A stretch of 64,000 nucleotides of DNA from Nonomuraea candida (GTDB lineage: Bacteria; Actinomycetota; Actinomycetes; Streptosporangiales; Streptosporangiaceae), in NCBI RefSeq assembly GCF_000725485.1, contig NZ_JOAG01000003.1, positions 1-64,000 on the forward strand, in the 5' to 3' direction. Of the stretch, positions 18,069 through 27,474 are shown piece by piece. The position numbers and the translations under genes are program-made. Numbering within the stretch: the first letter of the stretch is position 1; every line of letters begins with the position of its first letter. A model generated the notes under the pieces. That model searched no databases. It saw only the letters and a list, made by a program, of their open reading frames with translations, and had not been told where the DNA came from.

Positions 18069-18779
18069 CTACGGCAGGGCGGCGACGAGCTCGGACAGGG
18101 GCTTGCGGGCGCCGGTGTAGAACGGGATCTCCACCCGCGTGTGGCGGCGGGCCTGGGCGCCGCGCAGCGTGCGCATGAGGTCGACGATGCGGTGCAGCTC
18201 GTCGGCCTCGAACGCCAGCATCCACTCGTAGTCGTTGAGCGAGAAGCACGCCACCGTGTTGGCCCGCACGTCGGGGTAGTCGCGGGCCATCCTGCCGTGC
18301 TCGGCCAGCATGGCGCGGCGCTCGGAGTCCTCCAGGAGATACCACTCGTAGGAGCGCACGAACGGGTAGACGCTCACGTAGGCGCGCGGCTCCTCCTCGG
18401 CGAGGAAGGCCGGGATGTGCGACTTGTTGAACTCGGCCGGCCGGTGCAGGGCCATCGCCGACCACACGGGCCGGGTGTGGCGGCCCAGCCGGGTGCGCCG
18501 GAACCGGGAGTAGACGTCCTGGAGGTCCTCCGGGGTGGGCGCGTGCCACCAGAACATGAGGTCGGCGTCGGCCCGCAGCCCGGCGACGTCGTAGACCCCC
18601 CTGGTCACGACGTCCTTCCCGGCCACCTGGTCGAGCAGCTCCTGCACCTCGGAGGCCAGCTCGTCGCGGTCGCCCGGACACGGCTCGGTCGCCTGGAAGA
18701 CCGACCACATGGTGTAACGGATCACCTGGTTGAGATCGCGGGCCTTGGGCCGCGCAGCACCCTCTGTCATGGTGTCCAT
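18069..18779 (-). CDS. hemQ: Coproheme decarboxylase HemQ (chlorite dismutase family)
   Basis: This 236-aa enzyme performs the last step of the coproporphyrin-dependent heme pathway: oxidative decarboxylation of coproheme to heme b with hydrogen peroxide. Family stretches are [59 protein letters not shown] (with the reactive Tyr) and [13 protein letters not shown]. Actinobacterial lengths match. ATG 18779 (MDTMTEG) or ATG 18770 may be used; both overlap the end of hemG, so the two are translationally coupled. Confidence 0.93.
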   Translation of the reverse strand: MDTMTEGAARPKARDLNQVIRYTMWSVFQATEPCPGDRDELASEVQELLDQVAGKDVVTRGVYDVAGLRADADLMFWWHAPTPEDLQDVYSRFRRTRLGRHTRPVWSAMALHRPAEFNKSHIPAFLAEEEPRAYVSVYPFVRSYEWYLLEDSERRAMLAEHGRMARDYPDVRANTVACFSLNDYEWMLAFEADELHRIVDLMRTLRGAQARRHTRVEIPFYTGARKPLSELVAALP

Positions 18780-20179
18780 TCTCCTCGCCTGGTCAGGTGG
18801 TCCAGAATCCGGGCGGCCGCCGTGCGGGCGGTGCCGATGCAGGCCGGGATGCCGATGCCGTCGTAGGCCGCGCCGCACACGGCCAGGCCCGGCTGCACGG
18901 CCACCGCGGCGCGCACCCTGGCCACCCGGTCGAGGTGGCCCACGTTGTACTGCGGCAGGCCGCCGCCCCAGCGGGTGACCCGGGTGTCGACCGGCAGGCC
19001 GCGCACGCCCATCACGTCGGCCATCTCGGCGGTGGCCAGCGACACCAGCTCGGCGTCCTCGCGCTGGAGCAGGTGCTCCTCGCCGACGCGGCCGATGGAG
19101 CAGCGCAGGATCACCAGCTCCTTGCTCAGGTGGGGCCACTTCACGGAGCTGAACGTGACGGCCTTGACCGGCCGCCCCTCCACGGGCGGCACCAGGTAGC
19201 CGCTGGCGGACGGCGGCTCGGGGAAGGCGTCGCGCGGGTAGGCGAGCGTGACGACGGCCATGCTCGCGTACTGGATCCGGGCCAGCTCGGCGGCCGCCTT
19301 GGGCGCCTCGGCCTTGAGCAGCCGGCTGGCGGCGGGCCCCGGCACGGCCACGATCACCGCGTCGGCCTCGATGGTCTCGGGACGCGGCACCGGCCCGGCG
19401 ACCAGCCGCCAGCCGGTCTCGGTGCGGTGCAGCTCGCGCACGGTGACGCCGGTCCTGACGTCGGCCTCGGACGCCTTCGCGACGGCCTCGGGCAGGCCGC
19501 CGATGCCGCCCCGCAGCGTCGTGAAGACGGGGCCGGCGTCCTTCGGCGCCTCCTGCGCCAGGTGCCTGGCCGCGCTGAGCAGCGAGCGCTCGGAGCGGGC
19601 CACGGCCGCCACCCGCGGCATCGTGGCCTCCAGCGAGAGCATGTCGGCGCGGCCCGCGTAGACGCCGCCGAGCAGCGGCTCGACCAGCCGGTCCACCACC
19701 TCGCCGCCCATCCGGGCGCGGATGTAGGCGGCCACGGACACGTCGGTGCGCACGAGGGTGGGCGGCAGGATCTGGTCGAGCGGGACGCGCAGCAGGCCGC
19801 CGGGCGAGATGATGCCGGACCTGGCCAGCTCGGTCAGGTCGGACGGCACGCCCATGATCTGGCTCTTGGGCAGGGGGCGCAGCACTCCCCTGGAGTAGAC
19901 GGCCGAGCTCGCGTCGCCGGGGAAGACCAGGTCGTCGCCGAGGCCCACCGCCTTGGCCAGCTCCTTGCCCTCGGGACGCCTGGCCAGCATGGCCTCCGCG
20001 CCCGCGTCGACGCTCACCCCGGCCACCTCCGAGGCGTGCAGCTTGCCGCCGATGCGCGACGAGCCCTCCAGGACCGTCACCTTGACCCGCTCGCCCGCGC
20101 CCTGGCGGAGGTACCACGCGGCGGCGATTCCGGAGATCCCCGCGCCGATGACGACGACGTGCGCCCGATTCCCTTCCAC
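18767..20179 (-). CDS. hemG: Coproporphyrinogen III oxidase (HemG/HemY, CgoX)
   Basis: This 470-aa flavoprotein oxidises coproporphyrinogen III to coproporphyrin III in the Gram-positive heme route. It is older-named protoporphyrinogen oxidase. The FAD dinucleotide motif is [20 protein letters not shown], followed by [17 protein letters not shown] and [33 protein letters not shown] closes the FAD site. Length is normal. GTG 20179 is taken as start; AGGAGG lies very close to it, so the true start is uncertain by a few codons. It overlaps hemQ by 13 nt. Confidence 0.92.
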   Translation of the reverse strand: MEGNRAHVVVIGAGISGIAAAWYLRQGAGERVKVTVLEGSSRIGGKLHASEVAGVSVDAGAEAMLARRPEGKELAKAVGLGDDLVFPGDASSAVYSRGVLRPLPKSQIMGVPSDLTELARSGIISPGGLLRVPLDQILPPTLVRTDVSVAAYIRARMGGEVVDRLVEPLLGGVYAGRADMLSLEATMPRVAAVARSERSLLSAARHLAQEAPKDAGPVFTTLRGGIGGLPEAVAKASEADVRTGVTVRELHRTETGWRLVAGPVPRPETIEADAVIVAVPGPAASRLLKAEAPKAAAELARIQYASMAVVTLAYPRDAFPEPPSASGYLVPPVEGRPVKAVTFSSVKWPHLSKELVILRCSIGRVGEEHLLQREDAELVSLATAEMADVMGVRGLPVDTRVTRWGGGLPQYNVGHLDRVARVRAAVAVQPGLAVCGAAYDGIGIPACIGTARTAAARILDHLTRRGEWTP

Positions 20180-20287
20180 GCCTCCTGACGCTACCGCCTC
20201 AGCGGCTCGGGCAACCGCCCGGGGCCATGTGACCGTACCGTGATTTGCCCGGTCAAACCGGGGTGATCCGCGATCCGTCATAGGGAC

Positions 20288-21283
20288 ATGACGAGAATCC
20301 GGTACGGCATCGTCCTCTCGGCCGTCTGCTCGGCCGCGCTCCTCACCGGCTGCGGCGGTGGCGGCTCGGGCACGTTCACCAATTTGTCCGGGGGCACGCC
20401 CGCGGTGGAGTCGCAGTCCCGGTATGACGCGGGCGGCGGGGCCGAGGCGGCGCAGCCGGCCGCCTCCGCCCCCGCGAAGCGTCCGGAGGCGCGGCAGCAG
20501 GCGAGCCAGGGCGGCGTCATCTCGGAGGTCGAGCTCACCCAGCAGGAGCGGCAGGTCGTCTACACCGGGAGCATGACCGTCCGCGCCGAGGAGGTGGGCA
20601 CGGCCGCCCAGCAGGCCAAGCAGATCGTCACCGAGGCGGGCGGCCACCTGGCGAAGGAGGAGAGCAAGTCCGCGGGCGACTCCGAGTCCTCGGCCCTGCT
20701 GGAGTTCAAGGTCCCGCCCGCGAAGTATCCCGAGGTGCTGGGCCGGCTGGGCAAGGAGCTGGGCAGGCAGCTCTCGCTGCGGCAGGGCGCCGAGGACGTC
20801 ACGTTGCGGGTGGCCGACGTGGAGAGCCGGCTGAAGTCGGCGCGCGAGTCGCTGGAGTCGTTGCGCGCGCTGCTGAAGCGGGCCGACACGATCGGGCAGG
20901 TGCTTCAGGTCGAGCGGGAGATCTCCGCGCGGGAGGCGGACCTGGAGTCGTTGCAGGCCCAGCAGAAGGAGCTGGCCACGCAGACCGCCATGGCCACGCT
21001 GACGCTGCGGCTGGTGGGGCCCGTCACCGTGGTGGAGGAGCCGGAGGAGGAGCCCGCCGGGTTCCTCGGCGGGCTGAAGGCGGGGTGGGGGGCGCTGGTG
21101 GCGTTCGTGAAGACGGCGCTGACCGTGGTCGGGGCACTGCTGCCGTGGCTGGTCGTCTCGCTGCCGCTGATCGTGCTGCTGGTCTGGCTGGTACGCCGCT
21201 CCCGCCCCGCGCGCCCGTCCACGCCGACCGGCACCGGCACCCCGCCCGGCCCGCCCGCCGAAGCCGCCCCGGAGGCCACCTGA
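20288..21283 (+). CDS. DUF4349 lipoprotein with coiled coil and C-terminal anchor
   Basis: This 331-aa protein has a lipobox signal peptide (VCSAALLTGCGGG, Cys at about 22), a variable spacer, and the DUF4349 core from about residue 85 (QVVYTGSMTVRAEEVGTAAQ). A coiled-coil stretch covers about 170-235 (SRLKSARESLESLRALLKRA, EREISAREADLESLQAQQKE), with a transmembrane region at about 258-305 and a basic C-terminus. It is probably an envelope protein facing outward. It is divergent from hemG. Function unknown. Confidence 0.85.
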   Translation: MTRIRYGIVLSAVCSAALLTGCGGGGSGTFTNLSGGTPAVESQSRYDAGGGAEAAQPAASAPAKRPEARQQASQGGVISEVELTQQERQVVYTGSMTVRAEEVGTAAQQAKQIVTEAGGHLAKEESKSAGDSESSALLEFKVPPAKYPEVLGRLGKELGRQLSLRQGAEDVTLRVADVESRLKSARESLESLRALLKRADTIGQVLQVEREISAREADLESLQAQQKELATQTAMATLTLRLVGPVTVVEEPEEEPAGFLGGLKAGWGALVAFVKTALTVVGALLPWLVVSLPLIVLLVWLVRRSRPARPSTPTGTGTPPGPPAEAAPEAT

Positions 21284-21441
21284 CGAGGCCGGCACGAGAG
21301 GCCGCCCGGCCGGGCCGAACGCGGAAGAAGCCGGATACGGGAGAGGCCGGGCACGAGAGGCCGGTCACGGGCGGACGGCGGGAAGGGGTGCGTGGGCTAC
21401 GGCGAGCGCAGCGGGTCTCCGACACGCGTCACGGCGCGCAG

Positions 21442-21557
21442 CCCGTGGGGGTTCCCCAAAAAGTGGGGCGGCGTCAGGGGCCCGTGGGTTCCCCAAAAGT
21501 GGGGCGGCGTCAGGGGCCCGTGGGGGCTCCCCGAGAAAAGCGAGGCGGCGTCAGGGG
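21442..21557. repeat. Three 36-41 bp units spanning the hemE stop
   Basis: Units start CCCGTGGG at 21442, 21481 and 21517 and each ends GGCGGCGTCAGGGG. The TCA at 21551-21553 in the last unit is the complement of the real hemE stop; the other two copies carry the same sequence downstream. Units 1 and 2 differ mainly by three bases of length and contain CCCCAAAA(A)GTGGGG, a small hairpin. Confidence 0.92.
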
Positions 21558-22573
21558 GTGTGCTCGTGGACCAGGTCGGTGAGGCGCTTGAGCTGGTCGG
21601 GGTCGGTCGCGGGCAGGACGCCGTGACCCAGGTTGAACACGTGACCCTCGGCCGCCTCGCCCCTGCGCAGCACCTCGCGGGCCTTGCGCTCGACGACCTC
21701 CCACGGCGCCAGCAGGATCGCCGGGTCCAGGTTGCCCTGCAGCGCCCTGCCCGGCCCCACCCGGCGGGCGGCCTCGTCGAGCGGGACGCGCCAGTCGACG
21801 CCCACCACGTCGGCGCCGGCCTCGCCGAGCACCCCGAGCAGCTCTCCGGTGCCCACGCCGAAGTGGATGCGCGGCACGTCGGCGACGCCCTCGAAGATGC
21901 GCCGGGTGTGCGGCAGGATGAACTCGCGGTAGTCGTCGGGCGCCACGACCCCCACCCAGGAGTCGAAGAGCTGCACCGCCGAGGCGCCCGCGTCGATCTG
22001 GATGCGCAGGTGGGCCAGGACGATGTCGGTCAGGCGCTCCATGAGCGCGTGCCACAGCTCGGGGGCGCCGTACATCATGGCCTTGGTGCGGTCGTGGTTC
22101 TTCGACGGGCCGCCCTCGATCAGGTAGGAGCCGAGCGTGAAGGGCGCGCCGGCGAAGCCGATCAGCGGGGTGCCGCCCAGCTCGCCGGTCAGCGCGCGGA
22201 TGGCCTCGGTGACGTAGGGCACGTCGCCGGGCTCCAGCGGGCGCAGCGCGTCGAGCCCCCTGGCGTCGCGGATCGGGTCGGCCACGACGGGGCCGACGCC
22301 GGGCTTGATGTCGAGGTCGACGCCGATGGCCTTGAGCGGGACCACGATGTCGCTGAAGAAGATGGCCGCGTCGACGCCGTAGCGGCGGACCGGCTGCATG
22401 GTGATCTCGACGATCAGGTCGGGCGTCGCGCACGCCGTGAGCATGGGCACGCCCTCGCGCACCTTGAGGTATTCCGGCAGCGACCGCCCGGCCTGGCGCA
22501 TGTACCAGACAGGGGTGTGCGGGACGGGCTGGCGGCGGCAGGCACGCAGGAACGCTGAGTCGGCGAGGTTCAC
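21551..22573 (-). CDS. hemE: Uroporphyrinogen decarboxylase HemE
   Basis: This 340-aa cytoplasmic enzyme decarboxylates the four acetate side chains of uroporphyrinogen III to give coproporphyrinogen III, feeding the hemG product encoded next door. Signatures are [46 protein letters not shown] and [14 protein letters not shown]. Length is normal. GTG 22573 ([13 protein letters not shown]) is the expected start. The 3' end lies in a tandem array that contains its stop codon. Confidence 0.95.
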   Translation of the reverse strand: MNLADSAFLRACRRQPVPHTPVWYMRQAGRSLPEYLKVREGVPMLTACATPDLIVEITMQPVRRYGVDAAIFFSDIVVPLKAIGVDLDIKPGVGPVVADPIRDARGLDALRPLEPGDVPYVTEAIRALTGELGGTPLIGFAGAPFTLGSYLIEGGPSKNHDRTKAMMYGAPELWHALMERLTDIVLAHLRIQIDAGASAVQLFDSWVGVVAPDDYREFILPHTRRIFEGVADVPRIHFGVGTGELLGVLGEAGADVVGVDWRVPLDEAARRVGPGRALQGNLDPAILLAPWEVVERKAREVLRRGEAAEGHVFNLGHGVLPATDPDQLKRLTDLVHEHTP

Positions 22574-22890
22574 CCCACCAGGGTGCCATGTACGGCGAGC
22601 GGTCACGGACTCGCCCGCGAGGTGTCGGAAAAAGATGCATTGGACACCCCAAATCATGATCAGATAGCCAGATGAAGGTTTACCGGTCTGCTCGGCATCG
22701 GCACCGCACACGGGTCGAACACACCCCATGCCCGGCCAGAGAGCCGGTCTCGACTGGGCCAAATGTTCCCCAAGCCACCGCGCGGCACCGATTCAGCGAC
22801 CACTTTCGGGACACGCCGAGCGCGTTGCGGGGAATTGTCAGCGGGTCGTGCCAACGTCGGAGCCACGACCCGAAGAAAGGCCCCGGTTCG
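22574..22890. other. Promoter region between hemE and a small zinc-ribbon gene
   Basis: This 317-bp divergent spacer is less GC-rich near hemE (about 22610-22680). It contains an inverted repeat GGGTCGTG (22843-22850) with CACGACCC (22864-22871), 19 bp before the downstream ATG. That repeat may be a 5' leader hairpin or an operator. Nothing else was recognised. Confidence 0.5.
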
Positions 22891-23112
22891 ATGACTCGTG
22901 CGATGACCGCGTTGTGGAGTTCCCCAGAACGCCGCGATGAGCGCTGCCCGTCCTGCGCCGGTGTGCGGCCGTTCGAGCAGCCGCCCTGCCTCGACGGGCA
23001 CGAGCCGGGCCAATGCCCCGAGTGGGCCTGCGTCGACTGCGGCCAGGCGATCAGCCTGTGCGCCGCCGAGACCATCCGCCCGGCACGCCAGCTTGTTACG
23101 GCAGCGGCTTGA
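22891..23112 (+). CDS. Small zinc-ribbon-like protein
   Basis: This 73-aa protein has two CxxC pairs, ERCPSCAGV (about 18-21) and WACVDCGQA (about 47-50), plus other cysteines (PPCLDGHEPGQC, LCAAE), which suggests a zinc ribbon. GAAAGG lies about ten bases before ATG 22891, and an inverted repeat lies in the leader. It sits between hemE and the DUF3000 gene on the same strand as the latter. Function unknown. Confidence 0.7.
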   Translation: MTRAMTALWSSPERRDERCPSCAGVRPFEQPPCLDGHEPGQCPEWACVDCGQAISLCAAETIRPARQLVTAAA

Positions 23113-23172
23113 TCACCAAGGATGAGCACCCCCGTGGTCCCCTTCCGACCGTCTTCGACCTACGCTTCGGCT

Positions 23173-23769
23173 ATGACACTCGGTGACCAGCCACCGCCGC
23201 CCGCCGCGTTCACGCGTGCCGTGGAGAGCCTGCGGCTGTCCGAGGTCAGGCCGGAGATCGAGCTCGAGGACCTGCCCGCGCCCCAGCGGCTGGCCCCCTA
23301 CTCGGCCGCGATCGGCGCGTCGGTCTACCGCGACGACGACGAGCTCGCGGTCGGCAGGCTGATCCTGCTCTACGACCCTGACGGCCAGCGCGGGTGGGAA
23401 GGCCCGTTCCGGCTGGTGGCCTACGTCAGGGCCGACATGGAGCCGGAGATCACCTCCGACCCGCTGCTCGGCCCCGTCGCGTGGAGCTGGCTGACCGAGG
23501 CTCTCGACGCGCACCAAGCCGATTACTCCGCCGCTGGCGGTACCGTGACAAGAGCCGTGTCCGAGGGGTTCGGCAACAAGGCCGACGATCCGGTCACGAC
23601 CGAGCTCGAGCTGCGGGCTTCATGGTCACCCGCCCAGGAGGATCTCTCCGGCCATGTCGCCGCCTGGTGCGACCTCATGTGCCTGGCGGCGGGGATCCCG
23701 CCGCTCCCGCCCGACGTGGCCGCCCTGCCCCGCCGACGTGATGATCCGGAGAGTGACCGAACGAAGTGA
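23173..23769 (+). CDS. DUF3000 family protein
   Basis: This 198-aa protein belongs to the actinobacterial DUF3000 family. The core begins AFTRAVESLRLSEVRPEIEL (about residues 10-30) with QRLAPYSAAIGASVY and GRLILLYDPDGQRGWEGPFR, then FGNKADDPVTTELELRASWS. It is soluble and acidic. The family usually sits next to an RNase D gene, as it does here, 45 nt upstream. ATG 23122 is an alternative that adds 17 residues. Function unknown. Confidence 0.85.
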   Translation: MTLGDQPPPPAAFTRAVESLRLSEVRPEIELEDLPAPQRLAPYSAAIGASVYRDDDELAVGRLILLYDPDGQRGWEGPFRLVAYVRADMEPEITSDPLLGPVAWSWLTEALDAHQADYSAAGGTVTRAVSEGFGNKADDPVTTELELRASWSPAQEDLSGHVAAWCDLMCLAAGIPPLPPDVAALPRRRDDPESDRTK

Positions 23770-23814
23770 GGGCCCCAGTCAAGACAGCACCAGCGTCATG
23801 AGGTCGGTGAACTC

Positions 23815-25041
23815 ATGACAGAAGAACGCATCGTGGAGCCGCTGCTGGAACCGCGCGAAGGCATACCTCCGGTCATCGCCGACGCCGACGGGCTGGCCAG
23901 GGCGGTGGAGAGGTTCGCCGCGGGCAGCGGCCCCGTCGCGGTGGACGCCGAGCGCGCCTCCGGTTACCGCTACGGCAACCGCGCCTACCTCGTGCAGCTG
24001 CGCAGGGAGGGGGCCGGCACCGCGCTGATCGATCCGATCGGCTGCCCCGACCTGTCCGCGCTCGACCAGGCCCTGGCCGGGACCGAGATCGTGCTGCACG
24101 CCGCCTCGCAGGACCTGCCGTGCCTGATGGAGGTGGGGTTCAGGCCGCGCGAGATGTTCGACACCGAGCTGGCCGGCCGGCTGCTCGGCTACGAGCGGGT
24201 CGGGCTCGGCACGATGGTCGAGACCGTGCTCGGCCTGCGGCTGGAGAAGGGGCATTCGGCGGCCGACTGGTCCACCAGGCCCCTGCCGGAAGACTGGCTC
24301 CGCTACGCCGCGCTCGACGTGGAGGTGCTGGTCGAGCTGCGCGACGTGCTCCACCAGGAGCTGGTCGAGAGCGGGAAGCTGGAGTGGGCGCGCGAGGAGT
24401 TCGCGGCCGTGCTCAACACCCCGCCGCCGGCGCCGCGCTCCGACCCGTGGCGGCGCACGTCGGGCATCCACAAGGTGCGCAACGTCCGGGCCCTGGCCAT
24501 CGTGCGCGAGTTGTGGACCATGCGCGACCGCATCGCCCGCGAGGCCGACCTCGCCCCCGGGCGGGTGCTGCCGGACGCGGCGATCGTCACCGCCGCGCTG
24601 GAAGGCCCGCGTACGAAAAAGGCATTGACCGAAATTTCGGCATTCACCGGGCGAAGTGCGCGCAGGCACATGAGCGACTGGCTCGCCGCCGTCGCCCGGG
24701 CCAGGAACCTGCCCGACCACCAGCTCCCCCAGCCCAGCACCCCCGGCGACGGCCCGCCGCCGCCCAACCGCTGGGCCGACCGCGACCCGGCCGCCGCCAA
24801 GCGCCTGGCCGCGGCCCGCGCCGTGGTCGCCGCGCTGGCCGACGAGCACCACATGCCCACCGAGAACCTGCTGCAGCCCGACGCCGTACGCAGGCTGACG
24901 TGGGAGCCGCCCGCCGAGATCGACGACGAGAGCGTGACCGCCAGGCTGCGCGAGCTCGGCGCCCGCGAGTGGCAGCTCTCCCTGACCGCCCGCCCCATCG
25001 CCAAGGCCCTGGCCAGGCTGGAGGCCCGCGGCGAGCCCTGA
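23815..25041 (+). CDS. rnd: RNase D-like 3'-5' exonuclease with HRDC domain
   Basis: This 408-aa protein has a DEDD-type 3'-5' exonuclease domain (about residues 20-200): VAVDAERASGYRYGNRAYLV (DxE), HAASQDLPCLMEVGF, FDTELAGRLLGYERVGL and a late YAALDVEVLVELRD. An HRDC domain follows at about 215-295 (GIHKVRNVRALAIVRELWTM). RNase D trims tRNA and other stable RNA 3' ends. Length fits. It follows DUF3000 with 45 nt between them, a pairing common in actinobacteria. Confidence 0.92.
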   Translation: MTEERIVEPLLEPREGIPPVIADADGLARAVERFAAGSGPVAVDAERASGYRYGNRAYLVQLRREGAGTALIDPIGCPDLSALDQALAGTEIVLHAASQDLPCLMEVGFRPREMFDTELAGRLLGYERVGLGTMVETVLGLRLEKGHSAADWSTRPLPEDWLRYAALDVEVLVELRDVLHQELVESGKLEWAREEFAAVLNTPPPAPRSDPWRRTSGIHKVRNVRALAIVRELWTMRDRIAREADLAPGRVLPDAAIVTAALEGPRTKKALTEISAFTGRSARRHMSDWLAAVARARNLPDHQLPQPSTPGDGPPPPNRWADRDPAAAKRLAAARAVVAALADEHHMPTENLLQPDAVRRLTWEPPAEIDDESVTARLRELGAREWQLSLTARPIAKALARLEARGEP

Positions 25042-25126
25042 GCCCGCCCGGCTTCCCGCCCCGCACGGCAGGCCCACCTGAGGAACGTGCTACTTGACGC
25101 CCTCGGTGGCCCGGCCGTACCGTTCG

Positions 25127-25140
25127 GGAAAGCGCTTTCC
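25127..25140. promoter_or_regulatory. LacI-type operator upstream of sugar operon
   Basis: GGAAAGCGCTTTCC is a perfect 14-bp palindrome of LacI-family type, 25 bp upstream of the ATG at 25166. A near copy overlaps the leader of the lacI gene at 41971. Confidence 0.8.
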
Positions 25141-25165
25141 ACACCTTGTGCCTGAAGGGATCCTC

Positions 25166-26311
25166 ATGAGCGTGCGCACCATCGGCGTCGTGATGAACGG
25201 CGTCACCGGGCGGATGGGCTACCGCCAGCACCTGGTCCGTTCCGTCCTGGCCATCAACGAGCAGGGCGGCGTCACGCTCTCCGACGGCTCCAGGGTCAAG
25301 CTCAAGCCCGTCCTGGTCGGCCGCAACGCCGACAAGCTTGCAGATATCGCGGCAAAGCATGACATTTCGGATTTCACCACGGACCTCGACGCGGCCCTCG
25401 CCGACGACGGCAACCTGATCTACTTCGACGCCCAGGTCACCAGCGCCCGGGTGAAGGCGGTGCTCAAGGCCATCGAGGCCGGCAAGCACGTCTACGCCGA
25501 GAAGCCGACGGCCGAGTCGACGCAGGAGGCGCTCGAACTGGCCGAGGCCGCCGCCGCCAAGGGCGTCAAGAACGGCGTCGTGCAGGACAAGCTCTTCCTG
25601 CCCGGCCTGCTCAAGCTGAAGCGGCTCATCGACGGCGGCTTCTTCGGCCGCATCCTGTCGGTGCGCGGCGAGTTCGGCTACTGGGTGTTCGAGGGCGACT
25701 GGCAGGAGGCGCAGCGCCCGTCGTGGAACTACCGCGCCGAGGACGGCGGCGGCATCGTGCTCGACATGTTCCCGCACTGGCACTACGTGATGGAGAACCT
25801 GTTCGGCCGGGTCGAGTCGGTCTACGCCCGGGCCGTGACGCACATTCCCACCCGCGTGGACGAGCACGGCAAGGAGTACGCCGCCACCGCCGACGACGCC
25901 GCGTACGGGATCTTCGAGCTGGCGGGCGGTATCGTCGCCCAGATCAACTCCTCCTGGACCGTCCGCGTCAACCGCGACGAGCTGGTGGAGTTCCAGGTGG
26001 ACGGCACGCACGGCAGCGCCGTGGCGGGCCTGCGCAACTGCCGTGTCCAGCACCGCTCGGCCACCCCCAAGCCGGTCTGGAACCCCGACCTGCCCGCCAC
26101 GGCGCGCTTCCGCGACGGCTGGCAGGAGGTGCCGGACAACGCCGAGTTCGACAACGGCTTCAAGATCCAGTGGGAGGCGTTCGTCCGCCACGTGCTGGAG
26201 GACGCGCCGTTCCCGAACGACTTCGCCTCGGGCGCGCGCGGCGTGCAGCTCGCCGAGCTGGGCCTGCGCTCCAACGCCGAGGGCCGCCGGATCGAGGTGC
26301 CGCAGCTGTGA
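25166..26311 (+). CDS. Gfo/Idh/MocA-family oxidoreductase
   Basis: This 381-aa NAD(P)-dependent oxidoreductase acts on sugars or inositol-like polyols. The N-terminal Rossmann fold shows an unusual GxxGxxG form (GVVMNGVTGRMGYRQHLV), then DAQVTSARVKAVLKAIEAGK, and the family lysine in YAEKPTAES. The substrate half contains YRAEDGGGIVLDMFPHWHYV with a catalytic-site His. AAGGGA precedes ATG 25166, and a LacI-type palindrome lies upstream. It overlaps the next gene by 4 nt (GTGA) and heads a three-gene operon. Confidence 0.88.
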   Translation: MSVRTIGVVMNGVTGRMGYRQHLVRSVLAINEQGGVTLSDGSRVKLKPVLVGRNADKLADIAAKHDISDFTTDLDAALADDGNLIYFDAQVTSARVKAVLKAIEAGKHVYAEKPTAESTQEALELAEAAAAKGVKNGVVQDKLFLPGLLKLKRLIDGGFFGRILSVRGEFGYWVFEGDWQEAQRPSWNYRAEDGGGIVLDMFPHWHYVMENLFGRVESVYARAVTHIPTRVDEHGKEYAATADDAAYGIFELAGGIVAQINSSWTVRVNRDELVEFQVDGTHGSAVAGLRNCRVQHRSATPKPVWNPDLPATARFRDGWQEVPDNAEFDNGFKIQWEAFVRHVLEDAPFPNDFASGARGVQLAELGLRSNAEGRRIEVPQL

Positions 26312-27474
26312 GGATCGACCTGCCCGGCTTCGGGTCCTACCCGCTGCGGGAGCCGGTGACCTGGCCGGTCATCGAGACGCCCGCGGCCAGCCGCATCGTG
26401 TACGCGGCCGCGCACGTGGTGGCCGACCCCCTCGGCGACAACACGCCCGGCTCCCCCGCCGCCGTGGACTGGGAGGCCACCCTGCGCTTCCGCCGCCACC
26501 TGTGGTCGCACGGCCTGCGCGTGGCCGACGCCATGGACACCGCCCAGCGCAACATGGGCCTGGACTGGGCCGCGACCAGGGAGCTGATCAGGCGCAGCGC
26601 CGCCGAGGCCCGCTCGTACGGCGACCCGGCCACGCTGGTGGCCTGCGGCGCGGGCACCGACCACGCCCCCGACGCCGGCGACCTGGACGCGATCACCGCC
26701 GCGTACGCCGAGCAGATCGAGACCGTGCAGTCCGCCGGCGCCGGCGTGATCGTCATGGCCTCCCGCCAGCTCGCCAGGGTGGCCACCGGTCCCCGGGACT
26801 ACCACCACGTCTACGGCAAGCTGTTCGGCCTGGCCGACCGCCCGGTGATCCTGCACTGGCTGGGCGAGATGTTCGACCCGAACCTGGCCGGCTACTGGGG
26901 CTCGCGCGACGTGGCCGCGGCCACGGAGTCGTTCCTGGAGCTGATCCACGCGCACGCCTCGATGGTGGACGGCGTGAAGGTGTCGCTGCTGGACGAGGCG
27001 CACGAGGTCGGCCTGCGCGCGGCGCTGCCCGAGGGCGTCAGGCTCTACACCGGTGACGACTTCAACTATCCGTCGCTGATCAAGTCGGGCTCGCACGCGC
27101 TGCTGGGCATCTTCGACGCCATCGCCCCGGCCGCGGCGGCGGCGCTGCAGGTGCTGGACGCGGCCGAGGCGTCCTGCACGGACGAGGGCAGGGAGCGGCT
27201 GCTGGCCGAGTACGACCAGATCCTCGCCCCGACCGTGCCGCTGTCGCGCAAGATCTTCGAGACGCCGACGTACAACTACAAGACCGGCATCGTCTTCCTG
27301 GCCTGGCTCAACGGCCACCAGGACGCGTTCGCCATGGTCAACGGGGCGCAGTCGGCGCGCTCGCTGACGCACCTGGCGGAGGTGTTCCGCCTGGCCGACC
27401 AGGCCGGGCTGCTGGCCGACCAGGAGCTGGCCGTGCGCCGCATGAAGGCGCTGCTGGAGGTGAACGGGCTGTGA
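26308..27474 (+). CDS. DUF993 dihydrodipicolinate synthase-like aldolase
   Basis: This 388-aa TIM-barrel protein belongs to the DUF993 group of the DapA/aldolase superfamily. Stretches such as LVACGAGTDHAPDAGDLDAI, VIVMASRQLARV and GVKVSLLDEAHEVGL (Schiff-base lysine in VKVS) fit an N-acetylneuraminate lyase/DapA-like mechanism. Its position between an oxidoreductase and an isomerase suggests cleavage of a keto-sugar acid during catabolism. It starts at a GTG overlapping the upstream stop and ends overlapping the next GTG. Confidence 0.85.
   Translation: MRIDLPGFGSYPLREPVTWPVIETPAASRIVYAAAHVVADPLGDNTPGSPAAVDWEATLRFRRHLWSHGLRVADAMDTAQRNMGLDWAATRELIRRSAAEARSYGDPATLVACGAGTDHAPDAGDLDAITAAYAEQIETVQSAGAGVIVMASRQLARVATGPRDYHHVYGKLFGLADRPVILHWLGEMFDPNLAGYWGSRDVAAATESFLELIHAHASMVDGVKVSLLDEAHEVGLRAALPEGVRLYTGDDFNYPSLIKSGSHALLGIFDAIAPAAAAALQVLDAAEASCTDEGRERLLAEYDQILAPTVPLSRKIFETPTYNYKTGIVFLAWLNGHQDAFAMVNGAQSARSLTHLAEVFRLADQAGLLADQELAVRRMKALLEVNGL

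Noticed and set aside
21442..21557. Simple terminator for hemE
   Set aside because: The small CCCC/GGGG hairpins could help termination, but the main feature is a stop-spanning tandem duplication, which a terminator alone would not explain.
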